Shown here piece by piece: positions 27,086 through 34,504 of a stretch of 64,000 nucleotides of DNA (within the stretch, counting starts at the first letter, position 1; every line of letters starts with the position of its first letter). The notes under the pieces are model-generated. The model was not told where the DNA came from and searched no databases. It saw only the letters and a list, made by a program, of their open reading frames with translations. The stretch is from Amphritea pacifica (GTDB lineage Bacteria; Pseudomonadota; Gammaproteobacteria; Pseudomonadales; Balneatricaceae). The translations under genes and the position numbers were made by a program. The DNA is taken from NCBI RefSeq assembly GCF_016924145.1, contig NZ_JAFFZO010000015.1:50240-114239 (forward strand), given 5' to 3'.

Positions 27086-27247
27086 TTATTTTAACACCAG
27101 CCAGAGGGCATGCAGAATACCTGGAAGGTAAAAAAACAGACAGAGCACAATATTGATAACCAGTTGCAGGCCTGCTCCGGTTTTCATAAATACTGCGATG
27201 GGGGGCAGTAATATAGCAAGAATAATAAGAATCAGTTTGTTATCCAT
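27086..27247 (-). CDS. YqaE/Pmp3-family small membrane protein
   Basis: A 53-residue protein starting MDNKLILIILAILLPPIAVF and ending LPGILHALWLVLK. The pattern ILLPPIAVFMKTG, then a short loop and INIVLCLFFYLPGILHALW, is the two-helix UPF0057 (Pmp3, YqaE) fold. Plant and yeast relatives affect membrane potential under stress; bacterial function is not established. AAGGAG lies six bases before the ATG, and a strong terminator follows. It is only 23 bases after the Nudix gene stop, so the two probably share a transcript. Confidence 0.93.
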   Translation of the reverse strand: MDNKLILIILAILLPPIAVFMKTGAGLQLVINIVLCLFFYLPGILHALWLVLK

Positions 27248-27270
27248 CCTAAGCTCCTTTGTCTTAATGA

Positions 27271-27828
27271 TTAAGACTTATCGACATATTGTCCGGGCGG
27301 TGTTTTCAGATCGACGTGATGCAGGGGAAACTCCCCTGTTCTGCGGTCTTCAAAATAAAATCGCAAAGCGTTTCTGATGGTCTGAAATGCCAGCTCATCC
27401 CAGGGCACGTTGTCTTCAGTAAACAGCTTTACATCGGTCGTCTCATCTCCAGCAGAGAAATTCAGGTCGTCCAGTTGCGCCAGATAGATCAGTTGTACCT
27501 GGCTGACCGGTACGATAGAGGTCAGGGTGTAGAGTTGTAAATCGCTGACCCGGGCGTTGGCTTCTTCAAGGGTTTCTCTGGCGGCAGCCTGGCGGGTTGA
27601 TTCTCCGTTCTCCATAAAACCGGCGGGTAGTGTCCAGTAACCGACCCGGGGCTCTATGGCACGTTTACACAACAGCACCTTATCCTCATATACCGGCAGA
27701 CACCCAGCGATGATTTTGGGGTTCAGATAGTGAATTTCGCCACACTCATTGCAGATATGCCGGGGACGATTATCGCCTGCGGGTATTTCGAATCGAACGG
27801 TCGATCCGCACAGATTGCAGTAGTTCAT
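27271..27828 (-). CDS. Nudix hydrolase with N-terminal zinc ribbon
   Basis: A 185-residue protein. Residues 1-35 form a zinc ribbon (CNLCGS ... CNECGE, Cys4, Cys7, Cys25, Cys28). The Nudix domain follows, with the box GFMENGESTRQAAARETLEE near 71-90, carrying the RExxEE metal ligands; the usual Gly after EE-x is replaced here (EEANARV), as in close relatives of this subfamily. Substrates of the subfamily are nucleoside-diphosphate derivatives; the particular one is unknown. It leads a short transcript with the Pmp3-like gene. Confidence 0.88.
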   Translation of the reverse strand: MNYCNLCGSTVRFEIPAGDNRPRHICNECGEIHYLNPKIIAGCLPVYEDKVLLCKRAIEPRVGYWTLPAGFMENGESTRQAAARETLEEANARVSDLQLYTLTSIVPVSQVQLIYLAQLDDLNFSAGDETTDVKLFTEDNVPWDELAFQTIRNALRFYFEDRRTGEFPLHHVDLKTPPGQYVDKS

Positions 27829-28110
27829 AGCGTGTCCTTCGGTACTCTTACTGGTCCGTAAATCGATTAAGTGGAGTGGGCTTAACTGGTTAGCACTTAC
27901 TTTAATCTAATAGTTGCCGTTGGCTCAAATATTCAATTCATTATCGGTTAATTATTTTCTGCAATTGTCTGACGGTGAGTAAGGGCCCCTGCTGAATTTG
28001 TCTATGCGTCGAATTGTCTCATGCGTCATTAGGTCACATCCCCGGCGGCCAAACTCTGGTTAAGATCAGGGGGTTAATATCAGCGGGTTTATTTCACCGG
28101 GAAAAGCAGG

Positions 28111-28902
28111 ATGCGAGCACTCATCGTTTTTGTGTTATGGATGCCAGCCTTTATGGTTCAGGCAGATCTCTATTGGCAGCCCGTGCCAGGCAAGGGCGGC
28201 GCTCATGGCGGCGCAGCAAAGATGTTTAAACTGGCTGAGCAGACCCCGGATGCGAAACGCACGGTAGCGCTGCTGCACTCCGACCTGCAACGCAATCCGC
28301 TGGAGGTTGAGAAGGGCATTTATCGGGTAAAGGGTAGCGGCAAAAACAACTACCATGCATTGGTAGCCCGGGAAGAGGGAAGCGACTATCGGCATCTGGC
28401 GGTGCGTTATCTTTACTTCAACGGAAAGCCTGTGGACGGTTCCCCCTCGGATCTGCTGGCCGAATCACTGGGGGAGCTGGAGATTGTTCCAGATCCTCTG
28501 CCCCGTGAACACTGGCGATATACCAGTGATAAACCCTACCGTTTTATGGTGCAGTTTAAGGGACAGCCTCTGCCTGAACAGCCGGTACTGGTGATGACTG
28601 AAACAGGCAGTACAGAGATTCTGCACAGCGACAGCGATGGCGTGCTGAAGCTTGTTATCCCTGATGATTTTGCCACGGTTGTTCCGGGCGCCCGGAAAAA
28701 TCCGCCAGGCGAGCTGCGAATATTCAGTGAGGTTGACCGCGAAGGGATCAACTATCAGAGCTCTCTGAGTATGAGTTATTACGTTAACCCTACCCATTGG
28801 AAAAGTGCCAGCCTGGGAGCGATGGCCGCCCTTGGCGGGTTGCTGTTCGGACTATGGCTGAACCGTCGTTTGCCGATTCATAGCCGGAGGAAGAAAAGAT
28901 GA
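28111..28902 (+). CDS. Secreted, membrane-anchored protein, first gene of a polyferredoxin/TonB operon
   Basis: A 263-residue protein with a signal peptide (MRALIVFVLWMPAFMVQA, cleavage near 18), a periplasmic body and one C-terminal helix (about 232-252) followed by a basic tail (RRLPIHSRRKKR). The periplasmic part has an Ig-like region (VLVMTETGSTEILHSDSDGVLKLVI near 164-190) that resembles DUF4198-type metal-associated proteins, but the match is weak. The signal and tail predict a periplasmic domain anchored in the inner membrane. It overlaps the next gene by four bases. I do not recognise the function; a substrate-binding or sensing role for the uptake system downstream is inferred. Confidence 0.65.
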   Translation: MRALIVFVLWMPAFMVQADLYWQPVPGKGGAHGGAAKMFKLAEQTPDAKRTVALLHSDLQRNPLEVEKGIYRVKGSGKNNYHALVAREEGSDYRHLAVRYLYFNGKPVDGSPSDLLAESLGELEIVPDPLPREHWRYTSDKPYRFMVQFKGQPLPEQPVLVMTETGSTEILHSDSDGVLKLVIPDDFATVVPGARKNPPGELRIFSEVDREGINYQSSLSMSYYVNPTHWKSASLGAMAALGGLLFGLWLNRRLPIHSRRKKR

Positions 28903-29942
28903 TTGCAAATCTGACCCTGGTGCGCCGGTCTGTTCAGTTACTGATGTTTGTGTTTCTGGTGTATGGCTCGGTGGTGATCGGTTTCTATGCCGCCGATAAA
29001 ATTTCCGGGGCGCTGCCCGCCCTGAGTTGTGCTTACGATTCGATGAATGCCGACTACTGTGCGCTGATTCCATTACAGCATCAACTGCACCACCGCCTGG
29101 GAGCCGCGGCAGATGCAGGGAACTGGTTTATGTTTCTGATGCCTTTCCTGACCACCGTAGGTACTTTCCTGCTGTTGTTTGTTTTCCTCAATAAAGCCTT
29201 TTGTGGCTGGGTTTGTCCGCTGGGCTTTTTTCAGGAAGTGATGCAGCTGATCGGTCAGAAGCTTGGGGTGCGTCGGGTAGATAGCCTGACTCATGGAGCC
29301 GTGGATAAGATCCGGCCGGTGAAATGGCTGATGCTGGGAGGCTTGGTATTGGTTCTGCCGGCACTGACCAGTCTGGGATTTCTCAGTGATGAGTGGGGCG
29401 ATCCGTTTTGTCAGATCTGCCCCAGCCGGATTATGACCACCCTGCTGACCGGCTCAAATGAGCAGCTGTTTGTCGATACCTCCAGTCCCAGCTATATGGC
29501 CCTTTCCATCACCGGCGATTTTCTCTTTGGTTTGATGGTGGCGCTGGCGTTGACGATGCGACAACCGTTCTGCCGTATCTGTCCAATGCTGGCGCTGCAC
29601 GCCGTCTTCAGAAAAGTGGGGTTAGCCCGTCTGGTGAAGCAGGGCAGCTCCCGTTGCGAAAAATGTGGTCTGTGCGCTGAGGCATGCCCGATGGATATCC
29701 GCGAACTGCAGAGTGAATTTAATGCGGTTGCCAGGCCAAAGGATATTACTCTGGCTGATTGTACCCTGTGTGGCCGCTGCGTTGAGTTTTGTCCCGATAA
29801 GGATGTATTGCAGTTACGCTATCTTAATGTGCCAGTGTTCAGTTCCAGCCCGGCGTATTTTAAACGGCGCAAGAAAGCTCAGACACAGTGGGACAGCGTT
29901 AAGCTGATCGGCTTTAGCAACGTGGAAAAAGAGAAAGTATGA
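28899..29942 (+). CDS. NapH/CcoG-like polyferredoxin membrane protein
   Basis: A 347-residue inner-membrane iron-sulfur protein. Hydrophobic segments near 12-30, 75-97, 143-162 and 202-220 carry cysteine motifs at their ends: CGWVCP (102-107), CQICP (171-175) and CRICP (225-229). The cytoplasmic C-terminus holds two 4Fe-4S clusters: C253xxC256xxC259xxxC263P and C288xxC291xxC294xxxC298P. Relatives are NapH, NosR and CcoG, which pass electrons from the cytoplasm across the membrane; CcoG is reported to reduce Cu(II). Here it likely supplies electrons to the periplasm for metal reduction or thiol handling (inference). It overlaps its neighbours by four bases on both sides. Confidence 0.88.
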   Translation: MIANLTLVRRSVQLLMFVFLVYGSVVIGFYAADKISGALPALSCAYDSMNADYCALIPLQHQLHHRLGAAADAGNWFMFLMPFLTTVGTFLLLFVFLNKAFCGWVCPLGFFQEVMQLIGQKLGVRRVDSLTHGAVDKIRPVKWLMLGGLVLVLPALTSLGFLSDEWGDPFCQICPSRIMTTLLTGSNEQLFVDTSSPSYMALSITGDFLFGLMVALALTMRQPFCRICPMLALHAVFRKVGLARLVKQGSSRCEKCGLCAEACPMDIRELQSEFNAVARPKDITLADCTLCGRCVEFCPDKDVLQLRYLNVPVFSSSPAYFKRRKKAQTQWDSVKLIGFSNVEKEKV

Positions 29943-30664
29943 GTGTTGAACTACTGGGATTGGAACTGACTGCAGCGGTATTGACCGCCTTTCTGATCGG
30001 TCTCAGTTTTGGTAGCGGCCCCTGTAATATCAGCTGTCTGCCCTATCTGGGGCCGGTACTGCTGGGCCCGGCGGCGCAACAACCGTTTCATGCAGTTTTG
30101 CTGCCGTTTATGAGCGGCAGGCTCGCCGGGTATCTGCTGTTGGGAACTCTCGCAGCGGCTAGTGGCAGTGTGCTGCAACACTATCTGAAACATCCGTTAC
30201 TGCCCTGGGTCATCGCCGGGGTGACTTTCTGGCTGGCATTGCGGATGTTGTTTCAGAGTCGTAAACCCGTCTGTTCGGTTGCTGTGCCGCAGAGTGACGG
30301 GCGACAAACGAGTGATCAGCGCTCCTCCGCTGTCAGGCTGATCGCCACGGATGCTGTGGCGACGGAAAAGAATCGTTTGCAGCTGGCCTTACTGGGGTTC
30401 TCGCTGGCGTTGAACCCCTGTGTGCCGCTGTTGGGGTTGCTGGCTGCTGCAGCACAGAGTGCAGACCCTTTGTGGGGGGCTTCGGTGGCGCTGAGTTTTG
30501 GTTTGGGGGCTATCGTTATTCCCACTCTGCTGGTGCGCTACGGTTTTGCTTTGCTGGGGCAGGAGTTGCAGCGGCAACTGGCAACGTGGCAGCAGGCCCT
30601 GACCCGCACCGGCGCTGTTATGTTGATATTAGTCGCGGTGAATACCGCTTTAAGGGGCGTTTAA
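29939..30664 (+). CDS. DsbD/SafE-like membrane protein with cysteine-proline motifs
   Basis: A 241-residue membrane protein with about six hydrophobic segments in two halves. Half one has SFGSGPCNISCLPYLGP (Cys29, Cys33), half two has SLALNPCVPLLGL (Cys161), the inverted-repeat cysteine-proline arrangement of DsbD/CcdA and TauE/SafE-like proteins. Such proteins shuttle reducing equivalents across the membrane or assist metal centres; SafE-type genes are common beside ccoG. Only the central cysteine pair is unusual, because CcdA normally has one Cys in each half. The loop at 108-143 is long and variable. Exact class is uncertain. Confidence 0.75.
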   Translation: MSVELLGLELTAAVLTAFLIGLSFGSGPCNISCLPYLGPVLLGPAAQQPFHAVLLPFMSGRLAGYLLLGTLAAASGSVLQHYLKHPLLPWVIAGVTFWLALRMLFQSRKPVCSVAVPQSDGRQTSDQRSSAVRLIATDAVATEKNRLQLALLGFSLALNPCVPLLGLLAAAAQSADPLWGASVALSFGLGAIVIPTLLVRYGFALLGQELQRQLATWQQALTRTGAVMLILVAVNTALRGV

Positions 30665-30666
30665 CT

Positions 30667-31278
30667 ATGCTGTGGATTGAAAAGGGTGGTCCGGTTATCT
30701 GGATTCTGATCGCGTATTCTGTGCTTGGGTTGACGATTATTGCCAGTCGCTATCTGCAACTTCTGTGTACCCGTCGAAGTGATCTGACTGTTTCGCCGCA
30801 AAGATGGCATGTGGGTGCAGAGAAAAGAATTGTTGATCAGTTACGCTCTGTGTTGCGGTTACAGGGTCATAGCCCTGAGTTGCGTGCCACCGCGGCCCAT
30901 CTGATTCAGGCCGAGATGAAGCCTTTTGAGTCGGGGCTGAAAACCGTTGCGGTCTTGGCCAATACGGCCCCTCTGCTGGGGCTGCTGGGGACGATAACCG
31001 GGATGATCAAGGCGTTCCAGGTGATTGAGGATGCCGGTGGTAAAGTGGATGCGATGGCGCTGGCAGGGGGGATCTGGGAAGCGATGCTCACCACCGGTGT
31101 GGGGTTGTCCGTGGCGATACCGCTGTTGATTTTGCTGCACTTTCTGGAGTCTGCTTTAGGCCGTTATCACTGGCATCTGCATCAGGCGGCGGTGCTGGTG
31201 CTGAATCGCTCTGAGAGCGTTGATATTGCAGGCGATGAGGAGCTGGAAGAGTGGGAGAGCGTTGCGGATGTCCTATAA
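30667..31278 (+). CDS. exbB: ExbB/TolQ/MotA-type proton channel subunit
   Basis: A 203-residue inner-membrane protein with three hydrophobic segments: one at 10-26 (GPVIWILIAYSVLGLTIIA) and two near 90-118 and 140-160 (VAVLANTAPLLGLLGTITGMIKAFQVI and LTTGVGLSVAIPLLILLHFL). The TAPLLGLLGTITGMI block is the ExbB/TolQ signature. With ExbD it converts the proton gradient into motion of TonB. The start ATG 30667 is preceded by AAGGGG; an upstream in-frame start inside the previous gene was rejected. ExbD and TonB follow directly, so this is a complete private TonB engine. Confidence 0.9.
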   Translation: MLWIEKGGPVIWILIAYSVLGLTIIASRYLQLLCTRRSDLTVSPQRWHVGAEKRIVDQLRSVLRLQGHSPELRATAAHLIQAEMKPFESGLKTVAVLANTAPLLGLLGTITGMIKAFQVIEDAGGKVDAMALAGGIWEAMLTTGVGLSVAIPLLILLHFLESALGRYHWHLHQAAVLVLNRSESVDIAGDEELEEWESVADVL

Positions 31279-31669
31279 ATCCCCTGCCCATAGTCTGATT
31301 ACGCTCAACCTGACACCACTGATCGATATTGTATTTTTGCTGCTGGTGTTCTTTATGCTGACCGCTCATTTTGTGGATGAAAAACAGATAGAACTGACGC
31401 TCCCGGAAGCGTCCAGTGCTGAGGAGGTTAAAGACGCGGAGCCGGTGGTGGTGATGATCGATGCAGCGGGCACTTTCTATATCAATTCAGAAGTGGTTCA
31501 TGGGCAACTGCTGGAGCAGCGTCTGCAACGGCTGTTCAGTGATAACCCTGACCGTCTGCTGCGGGTTAAAGCGGATAGTCAGGTCTCTTTTAACCGGGTG
31601 GTGAAGCTGCTGGATGCCGCCCGGTTGCTACACATTAATAACCTTGAAATCGCTACCCGGGAAGAATGA
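31268..31669 (+). CDS. exbD: ExbD/TolR-type proton channel subunit
   Basis: A 133-residue protein with one N-terminal helix: LNLTPLIDIVFLLLVFFMLTAHF (about 14-36), which carries the proton-accepting Asp of ExbD in LIDIVF. The periplasmic domain follows with VVVMIDAAGTFYINSEVV and LLRVKADSQVSFNRVVKLLDAAR, typical of the family. The start at 31268 overlaps exbB by 11 bases; an earlier in-frame ATG at 31220 would sit inside the exbB coding end and is less likely. It works in a complex with exbB. Confidence 0.92.
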   Translation: MSYKSPAHSLITLNLTPLIDIVFLLLVFFMLTAHFVDEKQIELTLPEASSAEEVKDAEPVVVMIDAAGTFYINSEVVHGQLLEQRLQRLFSDNPDRLLRVKADSQVSFNRVVKLLDAARLLHINNLEIATREE

Positions 31670-32397
31670 GTCTGAAACCTGAGCCTCCTCGCCGTGCTGG
31701 CGGTTTTCTGTTAGCGGGTTTGATACTGTCCGGTGGGGTGCACGGTGTTATCTGGCAGCAATTACAACAGCCGGAGTTGAGTGTTGCTGCGGCCCTGCCC
31801 ATCAGTTATCAGCCGGTAACGTTAGCCGCTGCGGTGCCCCAGCCAGCAGCCTCTGAACCTCAGCCTCAGGAAACAGTCCCGCCTGTAGAGCCCAGGCCAG
31901 AACCTAAGCCCAAGCCCAAGCCCAAGCCGAAGCCGAAGCCGAAGCCAGAACCGAAGCCAGAACCGAAGCCAGAACCAAAGCCAGAACCGAAGCCAGAACC
32001 GAAGCCAGAACCGAAGCCAGAACCTGCCCCCCGGTCTGAGCCACATAAAGAGCAGCCCGCGGTGCCCATAAATAACCCGGTTAGCAGCATGCAACCGGTC
32101 TCTCCGGTGATCAGTGCTGAGCAGCAACATCAGCGTTTTCTGGCCTTGCTGGTACAGCGTATCGACCAGCATAAGCGTTACCCCAGGCGGGCACAGTCCC
32201 GGGGTATTGAGGGGCGGGTGAGTTTCAAACTATCACTGGATAGCCATGGGGCACTGGAGAATTTTGAATGGCTGGAGGGTAACCGGCTGTTTTATAAGGC
32301 AACACTGGATGCGATTAAACGATCACTGCCGCTGCCCCTGTCGGAGGGGCAGGGGGCATTCAGTTATCGATTGGCACTGGACTATAAGCTGCTGTAG
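31666..32397 (+). CDS. tonB: TonB-family energy transducer with long Lys-Pro/Glu-Pro stalk
   Basis: A 243-residue TonB protein. A single N-terminal helix (about 12-30) anchors it in the inner membrane; a proline-rich periplasmic stalk follows (about 77-121) that alternates KP and EP units; the C-terminal domain (about 150-243) has the TonB fold motif RYPRRAQSRGIEGRVSFKLSLDSHG and a YKATLDAIKRSLPLPL block. It couples ExbB-ExbD to an outer-membrane receptor. No receptor is encoded in the operon; the nearest is at 45065, on the other strand. Start overlaps exbD in an ATGA junction. Confidence 0.92.
   Translation: MSLKPEPPRRAGGFLLAGLILSGGVHGVIWQQLQQPELSVAAALPISYQPVTLAAAVPQPAASEPQPQETVPPVEPRPEPKPKPKPKPKPKPKPEPKPEPKPEPKPEPKPEPKPEPKPEPAPRSEPHKEQPAVPINNPVSSMQPVSPVISAEQQHQRFLALLVQRIDQHKRYPRRAQSRGIEGRVSFKLSLDSHGALENFEWLEGNRLFYKATLDAIKRSLPLPLSEGQGAFSYRLALDYKLL
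31906..32025 (+). repeat. In-frame tandem repeat coding the TonB Lys-Pro/Glu-Pro stalk
   Basis: The DNA is built from AAGCCC and AAGCCG units followed by about seven near-identical copies of the 12-mer AAGCCAGAACCG. Copy number can change by slippage without breaking the frame, altering the length of the periplasmic stalk. Confidence 0.85.
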
Positions 32398-32435
32398 TTG
32401 GGGTGTAGTTGAGGATAACCGAAGAAAGGGGCAGG

Positions 32436-34220
32436 TTAGCCGGACTCCTGATTGCTCTCATTGATCTTTTTCATACGGTAAGCCAGTCGCGAGCGGGTTA
32501 GCCCCAAGAGTCGTGCGGCCGCTGACAAATTGCCGTCTGCCTGAGCGACCGCCTCGCTGACTAACCGGGCTTCCAGTTTATCGAGTGACGGGCCGACAGC
32601 GTTAGCCGGGGCGAAACGGCGAAACTGTTCCAGCGCCGACTCTTGGCTTTCCGGACTTAATTCGCCCTCGCTACTGATAGTGAAGAGCAACGCCCGGGTG
32701 GTTTCCTCATCCCGGAACAGGTGGGACAGGTCGATGAGTGAATGATCCTCGGCGGCGATCACCCCTCGTTCAACCAGGTTCTGCAGCTCACGAATATTGC
32801 CGGGAAAGCGGTAGTTAAGCAGTGCCCGCATCGCTTTCAGGGTAAAGCCACGTATGCTCCGCCCATGTAGCAGGTTGTAGTGTTCAAGAAAGTGGGACAG
32901 CAACAGCGGAATATCGTCACGTCGTTCCCGCAAGGGGGGGAGCAGTATAGGGAAGACATTCAGGCGGAAAAACAGATCCTCGCGGAACTCCCCTTTGGTG
33001 ACCGCATCCCTCAGTTCGACGTTGGTGGCGGCGACCACCCGGACATCGACGCTGATCAGACTGGTGCCACCGACCCGTTCCAACACTCCCTCCTGTAGCA
33101 CCCGAAGCAGTTTGCCCTGGGAGCTGGGGCTGAGTGTGCCGATCTCATCGAGAAACAGGGTGCCGCCGTGGGCGCGCTCGAAACGCCCTGGGCGGGATGT
33201 TGTCGCTCCGGTAAAAGCCCCCCGGTCGACACCGAACAGTTCTGACTCGATCAGGGTGTCGGGAATAGCCGCGCAGTTTATAGCGATAAAAGGTTCATCT
33301 TTACGGCTGCCGATCTCATGCAGCATACGGGCAAACAGCTCTTTACCCACCCCCGATTCACCGGTAAACAATACCGTGGCCCGGGTGCTGGCGACCCGTT
33401 TGAGCATATGACAGGCGGCGATAAAGGCGGATGAAATGCCGATTAACTGTCGATCACCCAGAGCCGGCAGGTCAGTACCTGGCACCGGCAGCGGTGCCGC
33501 CGCCGGAAGATTACCTGCGCTTAAACCGGCATTATTCTGACTGACAAAATCTTCAGCACTCAGATAACGCAGATCCTCTTCGACATCGCCCCACAGCTCT
33601 ACAGTCCTGCCGATCACCCGGCAGGTGGCATGGCCCATTGAGCGGCACTCGACCTCGCGGAATACGGTCAGTCGTCCCAGCAGGGTGGTGACGTAACCCA
33701 TGGCATAACCCAGTTGCATCCAGCACGCCGGTTCGGTACCGATACCATAGGCGGCGATATGTTCATCATCCTCACTGGAGTGGTGCCAGAGAAACTCGCC
33801 ATCATAGGTTCCCTGGTGGGGATCGAACTCAAAATGGATGGTTTCCACCTGCACCACCCCCTCCAGAGAGTGCAGTTGCGTGCCAGCAAAGAAGATCGCT
33901 TCCGGATCGGCATCGGGCCAGCGTTCGCGCACCAGTTGCGCATCCCGGACACCGGAGCTGTAGCCTGAACGGGTCAGCAGTCCCCGTGCCCGCTCAATCC
34001 CCAGTCGTTCAATCAGTTCACGGCGCAGACTGCCCAGCGATGAGTTGTGCATCAGCACCATCCGCTGGCCATCCAGCCAGATACGTCCGTCTTTGGGGGA
34101 GAAGTGCAGATATTCAGACAGCTGGCCAAAATTCAGGCCTGAATCTTCAGTGAGATTATCGCTGTCACCTGCGGGCAGCTCGTGAGTTTGTGGCAAACCG
34201 TTCGGATCAGGGATGGGCAT
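32436..34220 (-). CDS. Sigma-54-dependent activator, XylR/DmpR type with V4R domain
   Basis: A 594-residue regulator. The N-terminal sensor spans about 30-215: an XylR_N part (LNFGQLSEYLHFSPKDGRIWLDGQRMVLMH) and a V4R part ending EVECRSMGHATCRVIG, where relatives bind aromatic effectors. A linker (about 216-258) is followed by an AAA+ domain with Walker A GESGVGKE (287-294), the sigma-54 contact loop GAFTGA (334-339) and Walker B LFLDEIG (355-361). A Fis-type helix-turn-helix (about 563-585) ends it. It is divergent from the aldehyde dehydrogenase gene, whose promoter is of the sigma-54 type, so it is almost surely that operon's activator. The effector is not known. Confidence 0.93.
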   Translation of the reverse strand: MPIPDPNGLPQTHELPAGDSDNLTEDSGLNFGQLSEYLHFSPKDGRIWLDGQRMVLMHNSSLGSLRRELIERLGIERARGLLTRSGYSSGVRDAQLVRERWPDADPEAIFFAGTQLHSLEGVVQVETIHFEFDPHQGTYDGEFLWHHSSEDDEHIAAYGIGTEPACWMQLGYAMGYVTTLLGRLTVFREVECRSMGHATCRVIGRTVELWGDVEEDLRYLSAEDFVSQNNAGLSAGNLPAAAPLPVPGTDLPALGDRQLIGISSAFIAACHMLKRVASTRATVLFTGESGVGKELFARMLHEIGSRKDEPFIAINCAAIPDTLIESELFGVDRGAFTGATTSRPGRFERAHGGTLFLDEIGTLSPSSQGKLLRVLQEGVLERVGGTSLISVDVRVVAATNVELRDAVTKGEFREDLFFRLNVFPILLPPLRERRDDIPLLLSHFLEHYNLLHGRSIRGFTLKAMRALLNYRFPGNIRELQNLVERGVIAAEDHSLIDLSHLFRDEETTRALLFTISSEGELSPESQESALEQFRRFAPANAVGPSLDKLEARLVSEAVAQADGNLSAAARLLGLTRSRLAYRMKKINESNQESG

Positions 34221-34278
34221 CGGCTTTACTCATGCTTATTGTAATTTTTAACAAAAATATTAAGTCGTTTTTCTGTGG

Positions 34279-34301
34279 TTAACAATCTTATCAATTGTTG
34301 A
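34279..34301 (+). promoter_or_regulatory. Candidate upstream activator site for the XylR-type regulator
   Basis: TTAACAAT (34279-34286) and ATTGTTGA (34294-34301) form an inverted repeat matching at seven of eight positions around seven bases. It lies about 155 bases upstream of the predicted sigma-54 start, where enhancer sites usually sit. The match to a known operator was not tested. Confidence 0.45.
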
Positions 34302-34418
34302 GTGGGCAAATAATTTTTGTGCGCTGCAATTAGCTAAAAAAAATTGTTCTGTGAAAACCTTCTCTTTTTAACTGTTCAGTCGATGTTGCGCTGCAATAAA
34401 CAGTGTTGTGGTGACATC

Positions 34419-34434
34419 TGGCACAGCGGTTGCT
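34419..34434 (+). promoter_or_regulatory. Sigma-54 (-24/-12) promoter of the aldehyde dehydrogenase operon
   Basis: TGGCACAGCGGTTGCT matches the consensus TGGCACG-N4-TTGCW at all but one position. Transcription should start about 12 bases downstream, near 34445, ahead of the GTG start at 34505. Divergent regulator and enhancer-like repeats agree with sigma-54 control. Confidence 0.88.
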
Positions 34435-34504
34435 CTATCAGATTAACAATAAAAAAAGTCCATCCCATCTGTATTGGGGCGGACAACACGCTGGAGGTTC
34501 TATT

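Noticed and set aside
31822-32172. Minus-strand frame rich in FWLR repeats and another rich in GSGFGSGF
   Set aside because: Both are shadows of the KP/EP repeat of tonB read backwards.
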